Origin: Pleodorina starrii
Taxonomy: Eukaryota > Chlorophyta > Chlorophyceae > Chlamydomonadales > Volvocaceae
Assembly (NCBI GenBank): GCA_030267565.1
Contig: BRXU01000002.1
Coordinates: 1,612,001-1,676,000, forward strand
Reading direction: 5' to 3'
DNA: 64,000 nt
Shown piece after piece: positions 1-9,760 of this stretch (its first letter is position 1; each line of letters opens with the position of its first letter). The notes below the pieces were generated by a model. That model saw only the letters and a list, made by a program, of their open reading frames with translations, was not told the origin of the DNA and did no database searches. Made by a program: the position numbers and the translations under genes.

Positions 1-661
1 GCCGGATGTGGGCTCTGGGCTGTGGGCTGTGGCGCGTTCAGGTTGTGTGATGAGTTGAGCACCAAGTGGTGCGGACCTCTGTGCGAATTCTGTACTGTTC
101 TGTTCGGGACATCGGGAGTCGCACTGAGCGAGATGGCCCGTGGGCGGTTCGTTCCAGGAGGCTGCCTTCGTTCCGGGAGGCTGCCAATGATTTGAAGTTG
201 CAAGGTCACATGTAAGGCCGCGCATACGTATGTCTTCGATGCCGTGTTCGAAGCGCGCTGCGTCCCAGCCAGAAATGGAGTGCGGGGCCCCGACATCGCT
301 TGGGGACAAGTGGGGCCAGCAGGCAGTGACGGCTGAAACCGGCTCATGCTCCAGCACCAGCACCAGCTGCGGCTGCTGCTGCACCACCCTGCGGGCAGAT
401 CGGGTTCTGTTCATCATCGCGGCAGTGCAAGGCCTGTGCCGGAACGGCCGCATTAAAAGCCTCTGATCGGCTGGATCGTTAAAGCGTTACAGATGCGTTA
501 CTGTCACCACCGCTGTCTTTGCGTCAAAACCCTAAAACCCGTAAACCACTATCGGTCCTCCACATGCGTCGACCGGCACGAACCGCACCTCCACGTCTTA
601 ACGACTGCAGCGCACTGCAACCAACACTCCTACACGCCAGATGTCATGTCGCCCCCTCCAC
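1..661. other. Gene-free left flank of the satellite array
   Basis: I see no convincing gene here; the short open frames have no recognisable domain. The part from about 295 to 655 is a diverged copy of the sequence at about 7790-8232 on the other side of the array (shared stretches around GGGGCCAGCAGG, GGCTGAAACCGGCTC, GTGCAAGGCCTG and ACTCCTACACGCCA). A two-unit telomere-like block (AACCCTAAAACCC) lies near 527-541. Confidence 0.6.
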
Positions 662-3600
662 AGGTCAGGTCAGGTCAGGTCAGGTCAGGTCAGGTCAGGT
701 CAGGTCAGGTCAGGTCAGGTCAGGTCAGGTCAGGTCAGGTCAGGTCAGGTCAGGTCAGGTCAGGTCAGGTCAGGTCAGGTCAGGTCAGGTCAGGTCAGGT
801 CAGGTCAGGTCAGGTCAGGTCAGGTCAGGTCAGGTCAGGTCAGGTCAGGTCAGGTCAGGTCAGGTCAGGTCAGGTCAGGTCAGGTCAGGTCAGGTCAGGT
901 CAGGTCAGGTCAGGTCAGGTCAGGTCAGGTCAGGTCAGGTCAGGTCAGGTCAGGTCAGGTCAGGTCAGGTCAGGTCAGGTCAGGTCAGGTCAGGTCAGGT
1001 CAGGTCAGGTCAGGTCAGGTCAGGTCAGGTCAGGTCAGGTCAGGTCAGGTCAGGTCAGGTCAGGTCAGGTCAGGTCAGGTCAGGTCAGGTCAGGTCAGGT
1101 CAGGTCAGGTCAGGTCAGGTCAGGTCAGGTCAGGTCAGGTCAGGTCAGGTCAGGTCAGGTCAGGTCAGGTCAGGTCAGGTCAGGTCAGGTCAGGTCAGGT
1201 CAGGTCAGGTCAGTCAGGTCAGGTCAGGTCAGGTCAGGTCAGGTCAGGTCAGGTCAGGTCAGGTCAGGTCAGGTCAGGTCAGGTCAGGTCAGGTCAGGTC
1301 AGGTCAGGTCAGGTCAGGTCAGGTCAGGTCAGGTCAGGTCAGGTCAGGTCAGGTCAGGTCAGGTCAGGTCAGGTCAGGTCAGGTCAGGTCAGGTCAGGTC
1401 AGGTCAGGTCAGGTCAGGTCAGGTCAGGTCAGGTCAGGTCAGGTCAGGTCAGGTCAGGTCAGGTCAGGTCAGGTCAGGTCAGGTCAGGTCAGGTCAGGTC
1501 AGGTCAGGTCAGGTCAGGTCAGGTCAGGTCAGGTCAGGTCAGGTCAGGTCAGGTCAGGTCAGGTCAGGTCAGGTCAGGTCAGGTCAGGTCAGGTCAGGTC
1601 AGGTCAGGTCAGGTCAGGTCAGGTCAGGTCAGGTCAGGTCAGGTCAGGTCAGGTCAGGTCAGGTCAGGTCAGGTCAGGTCAGGTCAGGTCAGGTCAGGTC
1701 AGGTCAGGTCAGGTCAGGTCAGGTCAGGTCAGGTCAGGTCAGGTCAGGTCAGGTCAGGTCAGGTCAGGTCAGGTCAGGTCAGGTCAGGTCAGGTCAGGTC
1801 AGGTCAGGTCAGGTCAGGTCAGGTCAGGTCAGGTCAGGTCAGGTCAGGTCAGGTCAGGTCAGGTCAGGTCAGGTCAGGTCAGGTCAGGTCAGGTCAGGTC
1901 AGGTCAGGTCAGGTCAGGTCAGGTCAGGTCAGGTCAGGTCAGGTCAGGTCAGGTCAGGTCAGGTCAGGTCAGGTCAGGTCAGGTCAGGTCAGGTCAGGTC
2001 AGGTCAGGTCAGGTCAGGTCAGGTCAGGTCAGGTCAGGTCAGGTCAGGTCAGGTCAGGTCAGGTCAGGTCAGGTCAGGTCAGGTCAGGTCAGGTCAGGTC
2101 AGGTCAGGTCAGGTCAGGTCAGGTCAGGTCAGGTCAGGTCAGGTCAGGTCAGGTCAGGTCAGGTCAGGTCAGGTCAGGTCAGGTCAGGTCAGGTCAGGTC
2201 AGGTCAGGTCAGGTCAGGTCAGGTCAGGTCAGGTCAGGTCAGGTCAGGTCAGGTCAGGTCAGGTCAGGTCAGGTCAGGTCAGGTCAGGTCAGGTCAGGTC
2301 AGGTCAGGTCAGGTCAGGTCAGGTCAGGTCAGGTCAGGTCAGGTCAGGTCAGGTCAGGTCAGGTCAGGTCAGGTCAGGTCAGGTCAGGTCAGGTCAGGTC
2401 AGGTCAGGTCAGGTCAGGTCAGGTCAGGTCAGGTCAGGTCAGGTCAGGTCAGGTCAGGTCAGGTCAGGTCAGGTCAGGTCAGGTCAGGTCAGGTCAGGTC
2501 AGGTCAGGTCAGGTCAGGTCAGGTCAGGTCAGGTCAGGTCAGGTCAGGTCAGGTCAGGTCAGGTCAGGTCAGGTCAGGTCAGGTCAGGTCAGGTCAGGTC
2601 AGGTCAGGTCAGGTCAGGTCAGGTCAGGTCAGGTCAGGTCAGGTCAGGTCAGGTCAGGTCAGGTCAGGTCAGGTCAGGTCAGGTCAGGTCAGGTCAGGTC
2701 AGGTCAGGTCAGGTCAGGTCAGGTCAGGTCAGGTCAGGTCAGGTCAGGTCAGGTCAGGTCAGGTCAGGTCAGGTCAGGTCAGGTCAGGTCAGGTCAGGTC
2801 AGGTCAGGTCAGGTCAGGTCAGGTCAGGTCAGGTCAGGTCAGGTCAGGTCAGGTCAGGTCAGGTCAGGTCAGGTCAGGTCAGGTCAGGTCAGGTCAGGTC
2901 AGGTCAGGTCAGGTCAGGTCAGGTCAGGTCAGGTCAGGTCAGGTCAGGTCAGGTCAGGTCAGGTCAGGTCAGGTCAGGTCAGGTCAGGTCAGGTCAGGTC
3001 AGGTCAGGTCAGGTCAGGTCAGGTCAGGTCAGGTCAGGTCAGGTCAGGTCAGGTCAGGTCAGGTCAGGTCAGGTCAGGTCAGGTCAGGTCAGGTCAGGTC
3101 AGGTCAGGTCAGGTCAGGTCAGGTCAGGTCAGGTCAGGTCAGGTCAGGTCAGGTCAGGTCAGGTCAGGTCAGGTCAGGTCAGGTCAGGTCAGGTCAGGTC
3201 AGGTCAGGTCAGGTCAGGTCAGGTCAGGTCAGGTCAGGTCAGGTCAGGTCAGGTCAGGTCAGGTCAGGTCAGGTCAGGTCAGGTCAGGTCAGGTCAGGTC
3301 AGGTCAGGTCAGGTCAGGTCAGGTCAGGTCAGGTCAGGTCAGGTCAGGTCAGGTCAGGTCAGGTCAGGTCAGGTCAGGTCAGGTCAGGTCAGGTCAGGTC
3401 AGGTCAGGTCAGGTCAGGTCAGGTCAGGTCAGGTCAGGTCAGGTCAGGTCAGGTCAGGTCAGGTCAGGTCAGGTCAGGTCAGGTCAGGTCAGGTCAGGTC
3501 AGGTCAGGTCAGGTCAGGTCAGGTCAGGTCAGGTCAGGTCAGGTCAGGTCAGGTCAGGTCAGGTCAGGTCAGGTCAGGTCAGGTCAGGTCAGGTCAGGTC

Positions 3601-6600
3601 AGGTCAGGTCAGGTCAGGTCAGGTCAGGTCAGGTCAGGTCAGGTCAGGTCAGGTCAGGTCAGGTCAGGTCAGGTCAGGTCAGGTCAGGTCAGGTCAGGTC
3701 AGGTCAGGTCAGGTCAGGTCAGGTCAGGTCAGGTCAGGTCAGGTCAGGTCAGGTCAGGTCAGGTCAGGTCAGGTCAGGTCAGGTCAGGTCAGGTCAGGTC
3801 AGGTCAGGTCAGGTCAGGTCAGGTCAGGTCAGGTCAGGTCAGGTCAGGTCAGGTCAGGTCAGGTCAGGTCAGGTCAGGTCAGGTCAGGTCAGGTCAGGTC
3901 AGGTCAGGTCAGGTCAGGTCAGGTCAGGTCAGGTCAGGTCAGGTCAGGTCAGGTCAGGTCAGGTCAGGTCAGGTCAGGTCAGGTCAGGTCAGGTCAGGTC
4001 AGGTCAGGTCAGGTCAGGTCAGGTCAGGTCAGGTCAGGTCAGGTCAGGTCAGGTCAGGTCAGGTCAGGTCAGGTCAGGTCAGGTCAGGTCAGGTCAGGTC
4101 AGGTCAGGTCAGGTCAGGTCAGGTCAGGTCAGGTCAGGTCAGGTCAGGTCAGGTCAGGTCAGGTCAGGTCAGGTCAGGTCAGGTCAGGTCAGGTCAGGTC
4201 AGGTCAGGTCAGGTCAGGTCAGGTCAGGTCAGGTCAGGTCAGGTCAGGTCAGGTCAGGTCAGGTCAGGTCAGGTCAGGTCAGGTCAGGTCAGGTCAGGTC
4301 AGGTCAGGTCAGGTCAGGTCAGGTCAGGTCAGGTCAGGTCAGGTCAGGTCAGGTCAGGTCAGGTCAGGTCAGGTCAGGTCAGGTCAGGTCAGGTCAGGTC
4401 AGGTCAGGTCAGGTCAGGTCAGGTCAGGTCAGGTCAGGTCAGGTCAGGTCAGGTCAGGTCAGGTCAGGTCAGGTCAGGTCAGGTCAGGTCAGGTCAGGTC
4501 AGGTCAGGTCAGGTCAGGTCAGGTCAGGTCAGGTCAGGTCAGGTCAGGTCAGGTCAGGTCAGGTCAGGTCAGGTCAGGTCAGGTCAGGTCAGGTCAGGTC
4601 AGGTCAGGTCAGGTCAGGTCAGGTCAGGTCAGGTCAGGTCAGGTCAGGTCAGGTCAGGTCAGGTCAGGTCAGGTCAGGTCAGGTCAGGTCAGGTCAGGTC
4701 AGGTCAGGTCAGGTCAGGTCAGGTCAGGTCAGGTCAGGTCAGGTCAGGTCAGGTCAGGTCAGGTCAGGTCAGGTCAGGTCAGGTCAGGTCAGGTCAGGTC
4801 AGGTCAGGTCAGGTCAGGTCAGGTCAGGTCAGGTCAGGTCAGGTCAGGTCAGGTCAGGTCAGGTCAGGTCAGGTCAGGTCAGGTCAGGTCAGGTCAGGTC
4901 AGGTCAGGTCAGGTCAGGTCAGGTCAGGTCAGGTCAGGTCAGGTCAGGTCAGGTCAGGTCAGGTCAGGTCAGGTCAGGTCAGGTCAGGTCAGGTCAGGTC
5001 AGGTCAGGTCAGGTCAGGTCAGGTCAGGTCAGGTCAGGTCAGGTCAGGTCAGGTCAGGTCAGGTCAGGTCAGGTCAGGTCAGGTCAGGTCAGGTCAGGTC
5101 AGGTCAGGTCAGGTCAGGTCAGGTCAGGTCAGGTCAGGTCAGGTCAGGTCAGGTCAGGTCAGGTCAGGTCAGGTCAGGTCAGGTCAGGTCAGGTCAGGTC
5201 AGGTCAGGTCAGGTCAGGTCAGGTCAGGTCAGGTCAGGTCAGGTCAGGTCAGGTCAGGTCAGGTCAGGTCAGGTCAGGTCAGGTCAGGTCAGGTCAGGTC
5301 AGGTCAGGTCAGGTCAGGTCAGGTCAGGTCAGGTCAGGTCAGGTCAGGTCAGGTCAGGTCAGGTCAGGTCAGGTCAGGTCAGGTCAGGTCAGGTCAGGTC
5401 AGGTCAGGTCAGGTCAGGTCAGGTCAGGTCAGGTCAGGTCAGGTCAGGTCAGGTCAGGTCAGGTCAGGTCAGGTCAGGTCAGGTCAGGTCAGGTCAGGTC
5501 AGGTCAGGTCAGGTCAGGTCAGGTCAGGTCAGGTCAGGTCAGGTCAGGTCAGGTCAGGTCAGGTCAGGTCAGGTCAGGTCAGGTCAGGTCAGGTCAGGTC
5601 AGGTCAGGTCAGGTCAGGTCAGGTCAGGTCAGGTCAGGTCAGGTCAGGTCAGGTCAGGTCAGGTCAGGTCAGGTCAGGTCAGGTCAGGTCAGGTCAGGTC
5701 AGGTCAGGTCAGGTCAGGTCAGGTCAGGTCAGGTCAGGTCAGGTCAGGTCAGGTCAGGTCAGGTCAGGTCAGGTCAGGTCAGGTCAGGTCAGGTCAGGTC
5801 AGGTCAGGTCAGGTCAGGTCAGGTCAGGTCAGGTCAGGTCAGGTCAGGTCAGGTCAGGTCAGGTCAGGTCAGGTCAGGTCAGGTCAGGTCAGGTCAGGTC
5901 AGGTCAGGTCAGGTCAGGTCAGGTCAGGTCAGGTCAGGTCAGGTCAGGTCAGGTCAGGTCAGGTCAGGTCAGGTCAGGTCAGGTCAGGTCAGGTCAGGTC
6001 AGGTCAGGTCAGGTCAGGTCAGGTCAGGTCAGGTCAGGTCAGGTCAGGTCAGGTCAGGTCAGGTCAGGTCAGGTCAGGTCAGGTCAGGTCAGGTCAGGTC
6101 AGGTCAGGTCAGGTCAGGTCAGGTCAGGTCAGGTCAGGTCAGGTCAGGTCAGGTCAGGTCAGGTCAGGTCAGGTCAGGTCAGGTCAGGTCAGGTCAGGTC
6201 AGGTCAGGTCAGGTCAGGTCAGGTCAGGTCAGGTCAGGTCAGGTCAGGTCAGGTCAGGTCAGGTCAGGTCAGGTCAGGTCAGGTCAGGTCAGGTCAGGTC
6301 AGGTCAGGTCAGGTCAGGTCAGGTCAGGTCAGGTCAGGTCAGGTCAGGTCAGGTCAGGTCAGGTCAGGTCAGGTCAGGTCAGGTCAGGTCAGGTCAGGTC
6401 AGGTCAGGTCAGGTCAGGTCAGGTCAGGTCAGGTCAGGTCAGGTCAGGTCAGGTCAGGTCAGGTCAGGTCAGGTCAGGTCAGGTCAGGTCAGGTCAGGTC
6501 AGGTCAGGTCAGGTCAGGTCAGGTCAGGTCAGGTCAGGTCAGGTCAGGTCAGGTCAGGTCAGGTCAGGTCAGGTCAGGTCAGGTCAGGTCAGGTCAGGTC

Positions 6601-7614
6601 AGGTCAGGTCAGGTCAGGTCAGGTCAGGTCAGGTCAGGTCAGGTCAGGTCAGGTCAGGTCAGGTCAGGTCAGGTCAGGTCAGGTCAGGTCAGGTCAGGTC
6701 AGGTCAGGTCAGGTCAGGTCAGGTCAGGTCAGGTCAGGTCAGGTCAGGTCAGGTCAGGTCAGGTCAGGTCAGGTCAGGTCAAGTCAGGTCAGGTCAGGTC
6801 AGGTCAGGTCAGGTCAGGTCAGGTCAGGTCAGGTCAGGTCAGGTCAGGTCAGGTCAGGTCAGGTCAGGTCAGGTCAGGTCAGGTCAGGTCAGGTCAGGTC
6901 AGGTCAGGTCAGGTCAGGTCAGGTCAGGTCAGGTCAGGTCAGGTCAGGTCAGGTCAGGTCAGGTCAGGTCAGGTCAGGTCAGGTCAGGTCAGGTCAGGTC
7001 AGGTCAGGTCAGGTCAGGTCAGGTCAGGTCAGGTCAGGTCAGGTCAGGTCAGGTCAGGTCAGGTCAGGTCAGGTCAGGTCAGGTCAGGTCAGGTCAGGTC
7101 AGGTCAGGTCAGGTCAGGTCAGGTCAGGTCAGGTCAGGTCAGGTCAGGTCAGGTCAGGTCAGGTCAGGTCAGGTCAGGTCAGGTCAGGTCAGGTCAGGTC
7201 AGGTCAGGTCAGGTCAGGTCAGGTCAGGTCAGGTCAGGTCAGGTCAGGTCAGGTCAGGTCAGGTCAGGTCAGGTCAGGTCAGGTCAGGTCAGGTCAGGTC
7301 AGGTCAGGTCAGGTCAGGTCAGGTCAGGTCAGGTCAGGTCAGGTCAGGTCAGGTCAGGTCAGGTCAGGTCAGGTCAGGTCAGGTCAGGTCAGGTCAGGTC
7401 AGGTCAGGTCAGGTCAGGTCAGGTCAGGTCAGGTCAGGTCAGGTCAGGTCAGGTCAGGTCAGGTCAGGTCAGGTCAGGTCAGGTCAGGTCAGGTCAGGTC
7501 AGGTCAGGTCAGGTCAGGTCAGGTCAGGTCAGGTCAGGTCAGGTCAGGTCAGGTCAGGTCAGGTCAGGTCAGGTCAGGTCAGGTCAGGTCAGGTCAGGTC
7601 AGGTCAGGTCAGGT
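662..7614. repeat. AGGTC pentamer satellite array, about 1,390 copies
   Basis: This is a head-to-tail array of the 5-bp unit AGGTC, almost perfectly uniform over 6.95 kb. I see only two variants: a 4-bp unit near 1212-1215 (AGTC) and one AAGTC near 6780-6785. Because 5 is not a multiple of 3 and no frame contains a stop, all three plus-strand frames stay open and read the same VRSGQ pentapeptide; these are not genes. Right after the array the sequence continues as unique DNA. The same unit appears in an intron of the cyclase gene (46,971-47,930) and in short form in an XPB intron (about 11,505-11,600). Confidence 0.97.
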
Positions 7615-8273
7615 GTAAGAGCTGAGGCTCGAGTACTTTATATGCCATGGCGCGGTTCCGGTCCTGGTAGGCCATGGCCTGGCTACAGGACAGGACAGGA
7701 ACGTGCGCCTAGATGTGTGTGTTCCAGGTACTGTAGTTGTTGACGAGGTTTGCGGCCGTGCTGTCGTTTTGCTAGTGCATGTGGGTTGGATGACGGACTG
7801 CGGAACGGTGGGGCCAGCAGGCTTTGTCGGCTGAAACCGGCTCCAGCACCAGCTGCTGCTGCTCACGGCCACGGAAACCTTTCTTTGAGAATACGGTACG
7901 CTGCGGCACCACGCTGGGGGCGAATTGGGTCCTGTTTCTCATACAGGCTGTGCAAGGCCTGTCGCCACGGCCGCATCAAAGGCTCTTCCCGGCTGCTGCC
8001 TGGCTGGATCGCTGAAGTTCGCGCTACAGCGTTACAGATGCTTTACTGCCACCACGCACCACCGCTATCTATCGTTGCGTTGTGCTCCCTAAACGGCTAT
8101 CGGTCCTCAGCGCGATGGAGCCTCAGCATGTGTCGCCGGTCACGAGCCACACCTCCGCGCCTTTACGACTGGAGCATATTGCAAGTCTGCAACCAATACT
8201 CCTACACGCCACATGTCATGCCACCTCGCCCACACGAGAAGAGAAAAACCAGCCGACTGTCTCTAAATTGCTG
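7615..8273. repeat. Right-flank copy of the duplicated ~0.4 kb sequence
   Basis: From about 7790 to 8232 this segment is homologous, in the same orientation, to about 295-655 on the left of the array. Matching landmarks keep their order: GGGGCCAGCAGG, TCGGCTGAAACCGGCTC, TGTGCAAGGCCTG, GCTGGATCG, CTATCGGTCCTC, CTCCTACACGCCA and ATGTCATG. The copies differ by many substitutions and by an insertion of about 60 bp in this one. No gene is apparent. Confidence 0.7.
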
Positions 8274-8948
8274 TCTCTCTTGAGCGTCAGCGCAGCTCAA
8301 TTGGAAGAGCACTCGCTTGGCAATTCGATGGTCATGGGTTCGATCCCATGCTTGGTCGGATTGTCAATGGGTAGATGTGGGTTCGAATCCCACCGCTGAC
8401 CTCCTGGCAGTTGGCCAGGGTGTAGAAGGTTGGATGGCAGCTAACCAACCGGTGTCGTTGGCGGGGGCAGTTGACGAAGACGGTAGATGTAGTTAGTCGG
8501 AGCTACTGGGCGGGACCGTACCCCTGGGAGGAGGAAGCCTACCACTCAAGACGAAGGCGGTAGCTACGAGCATCAAGGTTCCCGAGGTGGAGCTCCGGAG
8601 CTGAAGATGGAGTCGAAGGCCAAATTCGAAGAATGAGCGGGCAATTCCCAGGCTACCCGGTAGTCGGTACTAGCGAGGTGGCTGCTGAGGTGTGATCAGG
8701 AGGGCCAGGCTCCGGCTAGTAGCACTAACTGGCCGTATTCCCAGCGATAATGGGGCGAGGAGAACGACTGCGATAGTGTCGTGGATCGTCGTACAGGTGT
8801 CGTGCGGATTGGACCACAACTGGTGGCGGCTGGTCGGCTCGCTATATAAAGCAAATGCCAGAGTCCCGGCGGCAGGCCCCCGTCCCCTTAAACCACGCCA
8901 GAGCGTGCTCGGTGTAACAATAATAATAATAATAATCTCTCTTGAGCG
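8274..8948 (+). mobile_element. tRNA-derived SINE with 13-bp target-site duplication
   Basis: The element body runs from about 8287 to 8935. Its head is tRNA-like: a 7-bp acceptor-type pairing (GTCAGCG at 8286-8292 with CGCTGAC at 8394-8400), an A-box/D-arm (AGCTCAATTGGAAGAGC, 8294-8310) and two B-box/T-arm hairpins (around 8336-8346 and 8379-8391). The duplicated T-arm means this is not a normal tRNA gene. A ~500-bp unrelated body follows and ends in an (AAT)n tail at about 8917-8935. The direct repeat TCTCTCTTGAGCG occurs at 8274-8286 and again at 8936-8948, exactly bounding the element, which is the mark of target-primed insertion. Family known: pol III SINEs depend on a partner LINE. Which LINE serves this one is not visible. 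Confidence 0.88.
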
Positions 8949-9760
8949 CAAAACGATACACTTCCGATTGGGCACCTGCTCTACGCACCTTCCTGCGTCA
9001 CCGTGCGCTCCTTGGCTGGGCCTGCCGCATTCGATATTAGTCAGTACAACGGCCGTCGTACGACCCGTACAACCTATTTAAAAACCTCCTGCCTGCAGGC
9101 GGACGGCGCTGCCGTTGCGGCAGCCGCCCAGCCTATCTGACTGACAGATCTACACGGGGCAATCCGGAAAAGGAATGACAAACCTTGCTACTGCCAATAT
9201 CGTAATATAGCAAAAAAGGGGGGCCATCCAATGGGGGCCTGTCCCAACTGTTCCCTACTTCCCTTGGTCAACCGTCACAGCGCTGACCCCAACAGGGCGG
9301 GCTACTCCGGCTATTCCGGCACCAAGCTATGTAGCTATTTCTGCGACATCGTGGACACACGTCACATGATGTCGTCCCAAAACGGGTACAGCTGCCTCCC
9401 AACCACGAGATGGCGTCATCCCGACGACGCTGCTACAGCTGCCCCGTCGTAGGAAAACCGTGGTCCAGCCATGCCCCTCTCGCCACGTCCTGTTCACCTG
9501 ACTCTTCTTTTTTCTCTCTGCACCGTTCGCTTGCCTACCCTACAACCACCCAGTCGGGCCCCTAAACGCCCCCCCAGAAACGCAATATCCCGGGTCTCAA
9601 GAGCCTTCTAATGACAATGACGCCTCCGCCTCAGTGCGATGCCGTACATGTCGTACCCATACATAGCGACCACCACCTGCGCGCCCATTCTCCCCTTCCA
9701 TCGCCGCCGCTACCGCCGCAAAACCCCGTGAGGGACCCCTCCTCCGAAACCACACGCCCC
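8949..9760. other. Intergenic, presumed XPB 3' flank
   Basis: There is no supported gene in this stretch. It lies directly downstream of the XPB stop codon (minus strand), so part of it should be the XPB 3' untranslated region. I did not find a clear TGTAA poly(A) signal on the minus strand here. Confidence 0.5.

Noticed and set aside
662..7614. AGGTCA as nuclear-receptor half-sites
   Set aside because: The match to the hormone-receptor half-site follows from the pentamer unit itself, and green algae are not known to have nuclear receptors.
493..7743. Open frames of about 2,300-2,400 codons reading a VRSGQ repeat
   Set aside because: They exist only because the 5-bp satellite has no stop in any plus frame; the same peptide comes out of all three frames. 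No gene-like sequence flanks them.
8286..8400. A functional intron-containing tRNA gene
   Set aside because: The head has two T-arms and no 5-bp anticodon stem with a proper loop, and it is bounded by a target-site duplication with a long body and tail, so a SINE explains it better.
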